Numbered from the stretch's first letter, positions 7,947-16,877 are shown. The stretch is DNA of 64,000 nt from Streptomyces sp. LHD-70 (GCF_031157275.1 NZ_JAVIFW010000025.1:47758-111757), one strand, 5' to 3'. Made by a program: numbers and translations. Notes: generated by a model not told the origin, from the letters alone.

Positions 7947-8774
7947 TCAGGCGTGCTCGCGCAGCCAGCGAAGCACGGAGCGTCGGACCCCGCCGTCGTC
8001 CAGGAGCTTCGCCCCGTGCGCGGAGCCCGGCACGACGCGCAGCCAGGCGTCGGTGCTCCCGGCGACGCTCTGTGCGTCGGCCAGGTCGTGCGAGTGGGCC
8101 GCGGGCACGAAGTCCTCGGCCGAGTGGACCAGGAACAGCGGTGCGTCCTCCACGCCGGAGGCGTGCGTACGGGCCGCCATGTCCGCCCAGCGCGTCCAGC
8201 AGCGGGGGCCGTCCCGCTCCGGGTCGCAGCCCGCGAGCCTGTGGGCCTCCCGGCGCAGCCTGCGCTGGTGGCGGTCGGCGCCGTCGCGGGCGCCGTCGAG
8301 CCAGGCCCGGTACGGCGTGGCCACCGGGGACAGTGCGACGACGCCGCGCACGCGGGCGGCGCCGGCCCCGTACGTACCGGCGACCGTCGCGATCTGGCCA
8401 CCCGCCGACGAGCCGAGGAGCAGCGGCCGGGCGCCGCCGTTGCGGGCGGCGACCCAGCGGAGCGCGGCGAGGGCGTCCTCGCGCTGGGCGTCCCAGGGCG
8501 CGTCGGAGTTGAGGCGGTAGTCGGTGTCGTACACCCGGAAGCCGCGCTCGGCGAACCAGCTCGCCCACTCGCTCCAGTCGGTGTCCTCCGCCCAGAACCC
8601 GCCGTGCAGGATCACGAGGGCGGGGCCCTTCGTGCCGTACACCGTGACGGTCTGGCGGGCGTGCTGTCCGTACGAGTAGCCCCGCACCACGGGGCCGGGG
8701 GCCGCCTGCACGGCGACGCAACTTCCGGACAGCAGCGCCCCGCACACGAGGAGGGCGAGCAAGGCACGGCGCAT
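7947..8774 (-). CDS. Exported alpha/beta hydrolase
   Basis: A 275-residue alpha/beta-hydrolase with a signal peptide (basic start, core ALLALLVCGALL, cleavage near VQA/AP at ~25). The oxyanion motif HGGFW is at ~58, the nucleophile elbow GSSAGG at ~120 gives the catalytic serine, an aspartate lies in HSAEDFVP, and the histidine is in PGSAHG near the C-terminus. HGG plus GxSAGG fits the esterase/lipase or BD-FAE-like group, so a small ester is the likely substrate. A cysteine at ~19 (SGSC) is a poor lipobox, so secretion is more likely than lipoprotein anchoring. It lies downstream of, and on the same strand as, the peptide transporter but is separated from it by a terminator. Confidence 0.8.
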   Translation of the reverse strand: MRRALLALLVCGALLSGSCVAVQAAPGPVVRGYSYGQHARQTVTVYGTKGPALVILHGGFWAEDTDWSEWASWFAERGFRVYDTDYRLNSDAPWDAQREDALAALRWVAARNGGARPLLLGSSAGGQIATVAGTYGAGAARVRGVVALSPVATPYRAWLDGARDGADRHQRRLRREAHRLAGCDPERDGPRCWTRWADMAARTHASGVEDAPLFLVHSAEDFVPAAHSHDLADAQSVAGSTDAWLRVVPGSAHGAKLLDDGGVRRSVLRWLREHA

Positions 8775-8818
8775 GGCGTGATCGTGCCCCTCGGGCGGGC
8801 GCGGTCTAACCGGAAACG

Positions 8819-8858
8819 ACGGAGGGCCACCGCACCGGGTGGTGCGGTGGCCCTCCGT
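8819..8858 (-). terminator. Terminator hairpin after the POT transporter gene
   Basis: A perfect 17-bp stem (8820-8836 with 8841-8857), extended by one A-T pair and closed by a GGGT loop. It sits 30 nt after the transporter stop codon (minus strand). Confidence 0.8.
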
Positions 8859-8887
8859 TCGAACGTGGAGCGGTTACGGCTCGGGCG

Positions 8888-10408
8888 TCAGTGGACGTTG
8901 CCCATCAGCGCGACGATCTTCTTCCGGTAGGCGTAGATCCCGAAGCCCGCGGCGCAGGCGACCGCCGCCTCGGCGGCCACCACCGGCCAGGTGTTCAGGT
9001 CGACGCCGCCGATCGAGAGGAGGCTCATGATCGAGTCACCGGCGGTGACGGCGAGGAACCAGACACCCATCATCTGCGAGGCGTACTTGGCCGGGGCCAG
9101 CTTCGTGGTCACGGACAGGCCGACCGGGGAGAGGCACATCTCACCGATGGTCTGCGCCAGGTAGATGGAGACCAGCCACATCGGGCTGACCTTCGTACCG
9201 TCACCGGCCATCAGCATCGGCACGACGAAGATGAAGAACGAGACGCCGATGAACCACAGGGCCATGCCGAACTTGACGGTGGTGCTGGGCTCCTGGTTCT
9301 TACGGGCCAGCCACAGCCACAGCCAGGCGAAGACCGGCGCGAGCGCCATCACGAACAGCGGGTTCAGGGACTGGAACCAGGTGGCCGGGAAGTCGATGCC
9401 GAAGACCGAGCCGGAGGTGGAGCCCTTGCCGAAGACGGAGAGCGTGGAGCCCGCCTGGTCGAAGATCATCCAGAAGATCGCGGCGGCCGCGAAGAACCAG
9501 ATGTAGCCGCTCATCTTGGACTGCTCGGTGGTACTGAGGTCCTTGTCGCGCTTGATGCGGGCGATGACGGCGATCGGGACGATCAGGCCGATCAGGGCGA
9601 GCGGGACCAGGGCCCAGTTCAGGGTGAACAGGTCGGCCGCCACGACACCGCCGTAGACGACGGCGGCGACGATGACCGCGACCAGGGACTTGACCAGGAC
9701 CGACTTGCGCTCGGCGGGGCTCAGCGGGTTCGGGACCTGGCTGCTGCGCGGGTTGAGGTGCTTGGTGCCCAGCAGGAACTGGACCAGGCCGAGCGCCATG
9801 CCGGCGCCGGCGAGGGCGAAGCCCAGGTGCCAGTTGACGGTCTCGCCGACGGTGCCGATGACCAGCGGGGCGACGAAGCCACCGATGTTGATCGACATGT
9901 AGAAGACGGTGAAGCCGCCGTCCCGGCGCGGGTCGTCCGGGCCGTCGTAGAGCTGGCCGACCATCGTCGAGATGTTGGCCTTCAGCAGACCGGAACCGGC
10001 CGCGACGAGCGCCATGCCGACGAAGAACATCGCCTGGCCGGGCAGTGCGAGCGTGAGGTGACCGGCGATGATCACGACGCTCGCGATGGTGACGGTCTTG
10101 CGCGGGCCCCAGACCCGGTCGCCGAACCAGCCACCGGGCATGGTGAGCAGGTAGACCATCGCGAGGTAGACGCCGTAGATGGCCGTCGCCGTGGCCATCG
10201 TCATGGCGAGGCCGCCGCCTTGGATGCCTTCCTTGGTGCCGTCGGCACCGCCCGAGATCAGGTAGTACACGAGGAGAGCCCTCATGCCGTAGAAGCTGAA
10301 GCGCTCCCACATCTCGGTCATGAAGAGGGTGGCCAGGCCGCGGGGGTGGCCGAAGAAGGTCTTCTCGCTGCCGGTACCGGCGGAGTCCTTCGTCAGGCTG
10401 GACGCCAT
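8888..10408 (-). CDS. Proton-dependent oligopeptide transporter (POT/PTR family)
   Basis: A 506-residue major facilitator protein of the POT family, which imports di- and tripeptides with protons. The family's TM1 motif ExxERFxxYG is present as TEMWERFSFYGMRALLVYY near residue 32. The second signature appears as FTVFYMSINIGGFVAPL around residue 170, and about 14 hydrophobic segments are visible. Length is typical. The start at 10408 follows GAAGGAAC; an ATG further upstream would add an unlikely 14-residue basic stretch. It is a single-gene unit: terminator behind it and a 429-nt gap before it. Substrate range cannot be told from the sequence. Confidence 0.9.
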   Translation of the reverse strand: MASSLTKDSAGTGSEKTFFGHPRGLATLFMTEMWERFSFYGMRALLVYYLISGGADGTKEGIQGGGLAMTMATATAIYGVYLAMVYLLTMPGGWFGDRVWGPRKTVTIASVVIIAGHLTLALPGQAMFFVGMALVAAGSGLLKANISTMVGQLYDGPDDPRRDGGFTVFYMSINIGGFVAPLVIGTVGETVNWHLGFALAGAGMALGLVQFLLGTKHLNPRSSQVPNPLSPAERKSVLVKSLVAVIVAAVVYGGVVAADLFTLNWALVPLALIGLIVPIAVIARIKRDKDLSTTEQSKMSGYIWFFAAAAIFWMIFDQAGSTLSVFGKGSTSGSVFGIDFPATWFQSLNPLFVMALAPVFAWLWLWLARKNQEPSTTVKFGMALWFIGVSFFIFVVPMLMAGDGTKVSPMWLVSIYLAQTIGEMCLSPVGLSVTTKLAPAKYASQMMGVWFLAVTAGDSIMSLLSIGGVDLNTWPVVAAEAAVACAAGFGIYAYRKKIVALMGNVH

Positions 10409-10837
10409 GGGGGTTCCTTCTACGCTCGGGGAAGCGCCGCGCACGCGCACGCGCGCCCGGGTGGGGGGCGGCCGGAACCGTACGGCGTCGCGCGCGGACC
10501 CGGCCCACTGGTCAAACCCTTGCTACGGGACTGCGAATCCAGTCGGCGCACACAAGGCCCCGAGCGATGCCGAACTCCAGAAGCTCCGCAATGTTCGCAA
10601 GGGCGTTGACACTCCATTACGGCATGTTAAGGCGGGATATGGAAGGTCCTGAGATATGGATCACAGGGAACCATGGAACCACGCCACGGTTTCGAAGGTA
10701 GCGCAAGAGCATTTCGTACGGAGTCCTGGCGCTGAAAGAATCGCGTCCGACCAGCGGATTCGGGCCACCGCTCACCGGACGGCCGGAACCCCGGTATCCG
10801 CCCAAGTCAGCGAGGTGGCGCGGACTACCATCTCTCC
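10409..10837. other. 429-nt divergent control region (transporter / response regulator)
   Basis: No gene is seen. A possible rightward sigma-70-type promoter is TTGACA (10606-10611), 16 nt, TAAGGC (10628-10633), with a weak -10. Closer to the regulator gene, TACCAT at 10826-10831 is positioned 7 nt before the ATG, which would give a leaderless transcript. The transporter promoter could not be picked out. Confidence 0.4.
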
Positions 10838-11524
10838 ATGACCCGTGTACTGCTCGCCGAGGACGACGCATCCATCTCGGAGCCACTGGCCCGCGCCCTG
10901 CGCCGGGAGGGGTACGAGGTGGAGGTGCGGGAGGACGGACCGGCGGCGCTCGAAGCAGGGCTGCAGGGCGGCGTCGGCGGAGTCGACCTGGTGGTGCTCG
11001 ACCTCGGCCTGCCCGGTATGGACGGCCTGGAGGTGGCCCGGCGGCTGCGCGCCGAGGGGCACACGATCCCGATCCTGATCCTCACCGCCCGCGCGGACGA
11101 GGTGGACACGGTGGTCGGCCTGGACGCCGGCGCCGACGACTACGTGACGAAGCCCTTCCGCCTCGCCGAACTCCTCGCCCGAGTCCGGGCCCTGCTCCGC
11201 CGCGGCGCCGCCGAGCCGGCCCAGGCCCCCGCGACGCACGGCGTCCGCATCGACGTCGAATCGCACCGCGCCTGGATGGGCGAGGAGGAACTCCAGCTCA
11301 CGGCCAAGGAGTTCGACCTCCTGCGGGTCCTGGTCCGGGACGCGGGCCGGGTCGTCACCCGCGACCAGCTGATGCGCGAGGTCTGGGACACGACGTGGTG
11401 GTCCTCGACGAAGACCCTGGACATGCACATCTCCTGGCTCCGCAAGAAGCTGGGCGACGACGCGGCCAACCCGAGGTACATCGCGACGGTCCGGGGCGTG
11501 GGCTTCCGCTTCGAGAAGAGCTGA
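10838..11524 (+). CDS. OmpR/PhoB-family response regulator
   Basis: A 228-residue two-domain response regulator. The receiver has the acidic pair at residues 9-10, the phospho-acceptor Asp55 (LVVLDLGLPGMDG), the conserved Thr (ILTARAD) and Lys (YVTKPF). A winged-helix DNA-binding domain fills ~125-228, ending in the typical GVGFRFEKS. It precedes a histidine kinase by 136 nt, and that gap contains a family I repeat, unusual inside a two-component operon. No Shine-Dalgarno is evident and a TAnnnT hexamer lies 7 nt upstream, so the mRNA may be leaderless. The regulated process is unknown. Confidence 0.9.
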   Translation: MTRVLLAEDDASISEPLARALRREGYEVEVREDGPAALEAGLQGGVGGVDLVVLDLGLPGMDGLEVARRLRAEGHTIPILILTARADEVDTVVGLDAGADDYVTKPFRLAELLARVRALLRRGAAEPAQAPATHGVRIDVESHRAWMGEEELQLTAKEFDLLRVLVRDAGRVVTRDQLMREVWDTTWWSSTKTLDMHISWLRKKLGDDAANPRYIATVRGVGFRFEKS

Positions 11525-11531
11525 GAATTTG

Positions 11532-11625
11532 AGCCTGTCTGGGGGCACCTCCCGGCCGAAGGCTGGGGGAGTTTGAGGACGAGCCCGAAGGGCGATCAAC
11601 GGCGCCCACGTCAAGGGCAACAAGA
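11532..11625. repeat. Interspersed palindromic repeat, family I, copy 2
   Basis: Inverted copy of 4211-4305 with a 50-nt identical core (11537-11586). It occupies most of the space between the response regulator and kinase genes and can form a long hairpin, so it may reduce read-through into the kinase. Confidence 0.75.
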
Positions 11626-11660
11626 CGGCAACGTAAGAACAGCGCACCCTCGGAGAGAAC

Positions 11661-12941
11661 ATGCGGCGGCGACTGATCAACTCCACCCTCGCCGTAGTCC
11701 TCGTCGTCATCGCCGTCTTCGGGGTCTCCCTGGTGATCGTGGAGACCCGCACGATCACCACCAGCGCCCGCGAGCGCGTCGCGTCCGAGGCGAGCCGGCT
11801 CGTCGCGATCGTCGACAGCCGCCTGATGGCCGCCGACCGGATCACCGAGGGCGTCCTGACGGAGCAGGTCGGCACCGAGCGGTACGCCCGTATCGAGATC
11901 CCCGAGCGCGCCCCCATCGAGATCGGCACCAAGCCCGAGGGCGACGTCATCAAGGCCACCGCCACCGGCGAGCAGGGCGAGACCGTCACCGTCGAGGAGC
12001 CGCGCTCCACCGTGACCGGCGAGGTCGGCCGCACGCTCCTGATGATCGGCCTGGTCGCGCTGCTCGCCGTGATCGCCGCCGTGCTCCTCGCGCTGCGCCA
12101 GGCCAACCGGCTCGCCTCCCCGCTCACCGACCTCGCCCAGACCGCCGAACGCCTCGGCTCCGGCGACCCGCGCCCACGGCACAGGCGGTACGGGGTGCCC
12201 GAACTCGACCGCGTCGCGGACGTACTGGACAGCTCGGCCGAGCGCATCGCCCGCATGCTCACCGCCGAGCGACGCCTCGCCGCGGACGCCTCGCACCAGC
12301 TGCGCACCCCGCTGACCGCGCTCTCCATGCGCCTGGAGGAGATCACGCTCACCGACGACCCGGAGACGGTCAAGGAGGAGGCGACGATCGCGCTCGCGCA
12401 GGTCGAGCGGCTCACGGACGTGGTCGAGCGGCTGCTCACCAACTCCCGCGACCCGCGCACCGGCTCCGCCGTCACCTTCGACCTGGACGAGGTCGTCAAG
12501 CAGCAGATCGCCGAGTGGCTGCCCGCCTACCGCAGCGCCGGCCGGGCCCTCGTCCGCTCCGGCAAGCAGCACCTGATGGTGGAGGGCACGCCCGGCGCGG
12601 TCGCCCAGGTCCTCGCCGCGCTGATCGAGAACTCCCTGATGCACGGCGGTGGCACCGTCGCCCTGCGGACCCGCGTCACCGGCAACCAGGTGGTGATCGA
12701 GGTGACCGACGAGGGCCCGGGGGTGCCGCCGGAGCTCGGTGCGCGGATCTTCGAGCGGACCATCAGCGGCCGCAACTCCACCGGCATCGGCCTGGCCGTG
12801 GCCCGCGACCTCGCGGAGGCGGACGGCGGGCGCCTGGAGATGCTGCAGCAGAAGCCGCCGGTCTTCGGCCTGTTCCTGTCCCGCTCCCGCCCCACGGACG
12901 ACGACGCCGCGCGCACCGAAACGGAACCGACGGTCAGATGA
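11661..12941 (+). CDS. Membrane sensor histidine kinase
   Basis: A 426-residue sensor kinase paired with the upstream regulator. TM1 is ~8-28, an extracytoplasmic sensor of ~95 residues follows, TM2 is ~124-146, then a HAMP-like linker. HisKA contains the phospho-acceptor His212 (ADASHQLRTPLTAL). The ATPase domain has the N-box (ALIENSLMHGG), G1 (DEGPGVPP), F (IFER) and G2 (GIGLAVARDLAEADGG) boxes, so it should be active. The short sensor domain resembles no ligand-binding fold I recognise. The last 8 nt overlap the convergent GtrA gene. Confidence 0.9.
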   Translation: MRRRLINSTLAVVLVVIAVFGVSLVIVETRTITTSARERVASEASRLVAIVDSRLMAADRITEGVLTEQVGTERYARIEIPERAPIEIGTKPEGDVIKATATGEQGETVTVEEPRSTVTGEVGRTLLMIGLVALLAVIAAVLLALRQANRLASPLTDLAQTAERLGSGDPRPRHRRYGVPELDRVADVLDSSAERIARMLTAERRLAADASHQLRTPLTALSMRLEEITLTDDPETVKEEATIALAQVERLTDVVERLLTNSRDPRTGSAVTFDLDEVVKQQIAEWLPAYRSAGRALVRSGKQHLMVEGTPGAVAQVLAALIENSLMHGGGTVALRTRVTGNQVVIEVTDEGPGVPPELGARIFERTISGRNSTGIGLAVARDLAEADGGRLEMLQQKPPVFGLFLSRSRPTDDDAARTETEPTVR

Positions 12942-13491
12942 CGTGCTGGCGGCGCCGCTCCGCCTGCTCCTTCTTGGAGGACGCCTCCAGGAACTCCTTC
13001 TTGGAGGACGCCTCCGCCTCCAGGAACGATTCGGCGCCGCCGGCCACCGTCTTGCGCGCGGGGAGCGCCTTGAACACCCAGGTGCGGTACGACCAGAAGC
13101 GGAAGAGCGTCGCGATGCCGATGCCGAGGAACTTGAAGATGTTGCTCTGCAGCTGGCTGTCCCAGCCGAACCCGTACGTCGCCGCGTACAGGACGCCGTT
13201 CTCGATCACCAGGCCTACGGCGGAGAACAGCAGGAAGAGCGTCATCTCCTTCGTACGACCGCTCTTGTCGCGGTCCCGGTACGTGAAGTAGCGGAAGCCC
13301 ACGTAGTTGCAGCAGATCGCGACGACCGTGGCGATGATCGAGGCGCGCACCACCGGGATCTCCGTCGTGTGCCGCAGGAGGTTGAACACTCCGAGGTTCA
13401 CCAGCGTGCCGATGCCGCCCACCACGCCGAACTTGGCGATCTCGCGGATGAGCTGGTCCAGTTGCACGCGCAGTGCGCCCCGCTCACTCAT
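12934..13491 (-). CDS. GtrA-family membrane protein
   Basis: A 185-residue GtrA/DPMS-type membrane protein. Such proteins are thought to move lipid-linked sugars across the membrane or to assist glycosyltransferases. Four transmembrane segments are visible (FGVVGGIGTLVNLGVFNLL; IIATVVAICCNYVGFRYF; a third from LFLLFSAVGLV; and FLGIGIATLFRFWSYRTWVF), the family layout. The C-terminal ~35 residues are a charged cytoplasmic tail with a 9-residue tandem duplication (SSKKEFLEA). The ATG at 13491 is used; the gene diverges from purK. A role in decorating wall polymers fits the wider context but is not shown. Confidence 0.85.
   Translation of the reverse strand: MSERGALRVQLDQLIREIAKFGVVGGIGTLVNLGVFNLLRHTTEIPVVRASIIATVVAICCNYVGFRYFTYRDRDKSGRTKEMTLFLLFSAVGLVIENGVLYAATYGFGWDSQLQSNIFKFLGIGIATLFRFWSYRTWVFKALPARKTVAGGAESFLEAEASSKKEFLEASSKKEQAERRRQHVI
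12967..13015. repeat. In-frame 27-bp tandem duplication in the GtrA tail
   Basis: The 22-nt stretch at 12967-12988 recurs exactly at 12994-13015, a period of 27 nt or 9 codons, adding SSKKEFLEA to the cytoplasmic tail without shifting the frame. Confidence 0.8.
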
Positions 13492-13684
13492 GGTGATCGT
13501 TCGCCCCGTCCGTTCGGTGGTCGGCCTCTCGGATTACCCCGTCATGCTAACCAGCGTGGACTTCCCGTGCCTGGCCTGTGGAAACCGTGGAACGGCGGTG
13601 TGACGCGCGTAGCCCAGACAGCGCAGGCGAGACCGGGCTCACGGCTGTGAGATGTGACGCAGGACTCGTGGGTCTCTACGTATC

Positions 13685-13703
13685 CCAGGGCCCCTTACCC
13701 TGG
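13685..13703 (+). promoter_or_regulatory. Hairpin / leaderless promoter element at the purK start
   Basis: CCAGGG (13685-13690), a 7-nt loop and CCCTGG (13698-13703) form a stem ending 5 nt before the purK GTG, which has no ribosome-binding site. The same bases contain TACCCT (13696-13701), a TAnnnT -10 spaced correctly for a transcript starting at the GTG. Either reading affects purK initiation. Confidence 0.45.
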
Positions 13704-13708
13704 ATGAT

Positions 13709-14848
13709 GTGACGTTCCCCGTAGTCGGCATGGTCGGCGGTGGGCAGCTCGCGCGCATGACGCACGAAGCAGGCATCCCGCTCGGCATCAGGTTCAAGCT
13801 CCTCAGTGACACTCCCCAGGACTCGGCGGCCCAGGTCGTCAGCGATGTCGTCATCGGCGACTATCGCGACCTGGACACCCTGCGTGAGTTCGCCCGTGGC
13901 TGTGACGTGATCACCTTCGATCACGAGCACGTGCCCACGGAGCATCTGCGCGCCCTGGAGGCGGACGGGATCCCCGTGCGCCCCGGTCCGGACGCGCTGG
14001 TGCACGCCCAGGACAAGGGCGTGATGCGGGCGAAGCTCGACGCACTCGGCGCCCCGTGTCCGCGCCATCGCCTCGTGACGGACCCCGACGACGTCGTGGC
14101 GTTCGCCGAGGAGGGCGCGGGCTTCCCCGTCATCCTCAAGACGGTGCGCGGCGGGTACGACGGCAAGGGCGTGTGGTTCGTGCGCTCCGCCGCGGACGCC
14201 GCCGATCCGTTCAAGGCCGGCGTCCCCGTCCTCGCCGAGGAGAAGGTCGCGTTCGTACGCGAGCTGGCGGCGAACGTCGTCCGCTCGCCGCACGGCCAGG
14301 CCGTGGCGTACCCGGTCGTGGAGTCCCAGCAGGTCGACGGCGTCTGCGACACGGTGATCGCACCCGCGCCCGGCCTCTCCGAGGACCTCGCGGGCCGCGC
14401 CCAGGAGCTGGCCCTGCGGATCGCGCAGGAGCTGGGCGTGGTGGGCCACCTCGCGGTGGAGCTCTTCGAGACCGCCGACGGACAGATCCTCGTCAACGAG
14501 CTCGCCATGCGCCCGCACAACTCCGGGCACTGGACCCAGGACGGCGCGATCACCTCGCAGTTCGCCAACCATGTGCGCGCGGTCCTCGACCTGCCGCTCG
14601 GCGACCCGCGCCCGCGGGCGAAGTGGACGGTCATGGCCAACGTCCTCGGCGGCGACTACCCGGACATGTACCAGGCGTACCTGCACTGCATGGCCCGCGA
14701 CCCGCAGCTGAAGATCCACATGTACGGCAAGGACGTGAAGCCGGGCCGCAAGGTGGGCCACGTCAACACCTACGGCGACGACCTGGACGACGTGCTGGAG
14801 CGCGCCCGTCACGCAGTCGGCTACCTGCGAGGAACGATCACGGAATGA
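13709..14848 (+). CDS. purK: 5-(carboxyamino)imidazole ribonucleotide synthase
   Basis: A 379-residue ATP-grasp enzyme that carboxylates AIR to N5-CAIR with ATP and bicarbonate in purine synthesis. The N-terminal fold starts VGMVGGGQLARM, and ATP-grasp motifs include FPVILKTVRGGYDGKG, AEEKVAFVRELA and the metal-binding VNELAMRPHNSGHWT. Length is normal. The GTG at 13709 is the first frame-compatible start; no Shine-Dalgarno is visible. The stop overlaps the purE start (ATGA), the usual purKE arrangement, so the unstable product can be passed on directly. Confidence 0.95.
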   Translation: MTFPVVGMVGGGQLARMTHEAGIPLGIRFKLLSDTPQDSAAQVVSDVVIGDYRDLDTLREFARGCDVITFDHEHVPTEHLRALEADGIPVRPGPDALVHAQDKGVMRAKLDALGAPCPRHRLVTDPDDVVAFAEEGAGFPVILKTVRGGYDGKGVWFVRSAADAADPFKAGVPVLAEEKVAFVRELAANVVRSPHGQAVAYPVVESQQVDGVCDTVIAPAPGLSEDLAGRAQELALRIAQELGVVGHLAVELFETADGQILVNELAMRPHNSGHWTQDGAITSQFANHVRAVLDLPLGDPRPRAKWTVMANVLGGDYPDMYQAYLHCMARDPQLKIHMYGKDVKPGRKVGHVNTYGDDLDDVLERARHAVGYLRGTITE

Positions 14849-15384
14849 CCAGCCCCACCAACTCCCCTGTGGTCGGCATCGTCATGGGCTCCGACTCCGA
14901 CTGGCCCGTCATGGAGAACGCCGCGAAGGCGCTCGACGAGTTCGAGATTCCGTACGAGGTCGACGTCGTCTCCGCGCACCGCATGCCGCGCGAGATGGTC
15001 GCGTACGGCGAGGACGCGGCCGAGCGCGGCCTCAAGGCGATCATCGCGGGCGCGGGCGGCGCGGCCCATCTGCCGGGCATGCTCGCCTCGGTGACGCCGC
15101 TGCCGGTGATCGGTGTGCCGGTCCCGTTGAAGTACCTGGACGGCATGGACTCGCTGCTCTCGATCGTGCAGATGCCGGCGGGCGTGCCGGTGGCGACGGT
15201 CTCGGTCGGCGGCGCGCGCAACGCGGGCCTGCTCGCGGCCCGCATCCTCGCCGCCCACGACCCCGAACTCCTCACCCGCATGCGGGAGTTCCAGCGGGAG
15301 CTCAACGACCAGGCCACGGAGAAGGGCAAGCGGCTCCGGGCGAAGGTCGAGGGCGCGGGGGCAGGATTCGGCTTCGGGCAGTAG
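14845..15384 (+). CDS. purE: N5-carboxyaminoimidazole ribonucleotide mutase
   Basis: A 179-residue class I PurE that moves the carboxyl group of N5-CAIR to C4, giving CAIR. Diagnostic motifs are GIVMGSDSDWPVM, the catalytic histidine region SAHRMP and the glycine-rich IIAGAGGAAHLPGM. The C-terminal tail (GAGAGFGFGQ) is low in complexity. The ATG overlaps the purK stop by 4 nt, indicating coupled translation. An interspersed repeat with a strong hairpin follows 36 nt after the stop and may end the operon. Confidence 0.95.
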   Translation: MTSPTNSPVVGIVMGSDSDWPVMENAAKALDEFEIPYEVDVVSAHRMPREMVAYGEDAAERGLKAIIAGAGGAAHLPGMLASVTPLPVIGVPVPLKYLDGMDSLLSIVQMPAGVPVATVSVGGARNAGLLAARILAAHDPELLTRMREFQRELNDQATEKGKRLRAKVEGAGAGFGFGQ

Positions 15385-15420
15385 CAGCCGGGCTCTGTCG
15401 TTCGGCTTTCCCGCCGTCAA

Positions 15421-15506
15421 ATTCAGCCCCTCCGGCGTTTGAGGAGCGGGGGTCCGGGGGGCGGAGCCCCCGAAGCGCCGCAGGCTTTCGGGAAGGGGCG
15501 GGGAGG
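15421..15506 (+). repeat. Interspersed repeat, family II, copy 1
   Basis: It begins TTCAGCCCCTCCGGCGTTTG, carries a GGGGGTCC...GGAGCCCCC hairpin and ends TTTCGGGAAGGGGCGG. Closely matching copies are at 33299-33360 (hairpin missing) and 38387-38475. It lies just after purE and may terminate it. Confidence 0.8.
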
Positions 15507-15546
15507 GGATCAAACCGACGGCGCCCCCGCCGACGGTGCGGGAACA

Positions 15547-16749
15547 ATGGCCCGCATGCCAGCAACCGACCACCTGCACTCCGCCCGAGAACTCCTCACG
15601 GCGTACCCCGTCGCGGACGGTCACAACGACCTCCCCTGGGCGCTCCGCGAGAAGGTCCGCTACGACATCGACCGCCTGGACATCGCAGCCGACCAGACCG
15701 GCAGGCTGCACACCGACCTCGCCCGGCTCCGCTCCGGCGGCGTCGGCGCACAGTTCTGGTCGGTGTACGTACGCACCGACCTGACCGGTGACGCCGCGGT
15801 CAGCGCGACGCTCGAACAGATCGACTGCGTCCAGCAGTTGCTCGACCGGCACCCGGCCGAGCTGCGCCGCGCCCTGACCGCCGCCGACATGGAGGCGGCC
15901 CGCGCCGAGGGGCGGATCGCCTCCCTGATGGGTGCCGAGGGCGGCCACTCCATCAACAACTCCCTCGCCACGCTGCGCGCCCTGCACACCCTCGGCGTGC
16001 GCTACATGACGCTCACCCACAACGACAACATCGCGTGGGCGGACTCGGCGACGGACGAACCGGGCGTCGGCGGCCTCTCGCCCTTCGGCCACGAGGTCGT
16101 ACGCGAGATGAACCGCATCGGCATGCTCGTGGACCTCTCGCACGTCGCGGCCACCACGATGCGCGCGGCCCTGGACACCTCCACGGCGCCGGTGATCTTC
16201 TCCCACTCGTCGTCCCGCGCGGTCTGCGACCACCCGCGCAACATCCCGGACGACGTCCTGGAGCGGCTGCCCGGGAACGGCGGCGTCGCGATGGCCACGT
16301 TCGTACCGAAGTTCGTGCTGCAGGCGGCAGTTGACTGGACCGCGGCCGCCGACGACAACATGCGCGCGCACGGTTTCCACCACCTGGACACGACGCCGGA
16401 GGCGATGAAGGTCCACGAGGCGTTCGAGGCGGCCCACCCGCGCCCCGTCGCCACCGCCGCCACGGTCGCCGACCACCTGGACCACATGCGCGAGGTGGCC
16501 GGCGTCGACCACATCGGCATCGGCGGCGACTACGACGGCACGGCGTTCACGCCGGACGGCCTCGACGACGTGTCCGGCTACCCCAACCTGATCGCCGAGC
16601 TGCTCTCGCGCGGCTGGTCCCGGGCCGATCTCGCCAAGCTGACCTGGCGGAACGCGGTGCGGGTGCTCGGCGCGGCGGAGGACGCGGCCCGCGACCTGGG
16701 CGCCCGCCGCGGCCCGTCGGTGGCGACCCTCGACCAGCTGGACGGCTGA
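15547..16749 (+). CDS. M19-family (renal-type) dipeptidase, active-looking
   Basis: A 400-residue binuclear zinc dipeptidase of the membrane dipeptidase family. All metal ligands are present and spaced as in renal dipeptidase: His26 and Asp28 (DGHND), Glu131 (MGAEGGH), His199 (VDLSH), His220 (FSHSSSR), and the catalytic-site Asp328 (GGDYDG). No signal peptide is seen, so it is probably cytoplasmic, cleaving dipeptides, perhaps from peptidoglycan or the POT transporter. The ATG at 15547 is used; ATG 15556 is an alternative. It is followed by a diverged paralogue 128 nt downstream. Confidence 0.92.
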   Translation: MARMPATDHLHSARELLTAYPVADGHNDLPWALREKVRYDIDRLDIAADQTGRLHTDLARLRSGGVGAQFWSVYVRTDLTGDAAVSATLEQIDCVQQLLDRHPAELRRALTAADMEAARAEGRIASLMGAEGGHSINNSLATLRALHTLGVRYMTLTHNDNIAWADSATDEPGVGGLSPFGHEVVREMNRIGMLVDLSHVAATTMRAALDTSTAPVIFSHSSSRAVCDHPRNIPDDVLERLPGNGGVAMATFVPKFVLQAAVDWTAAADDNMRAHGFHHLDTTPEAMKVHEAFEAAHPRPVATAATVADHLDHMREVAGVDHIGIGGDYDGTAFTPDGLDDVSGYPNLIAELLSRGWSRADLAKLTWRNAVRVLGAAEDAARDLGARRGPSVATLDQLDG

Positions 16750-16877
16750 GCGGCTCACGGGGGACGGTGCCGCTCCTCGGCGGCGTCCCCCGTACGGCCC
16801 ACACCGCCGAGACCCGGACCTGGTCCCGTGCCACGGTTGGCGTACAGAGTGCTGCACCACCCCACCGGAGCCCCACC

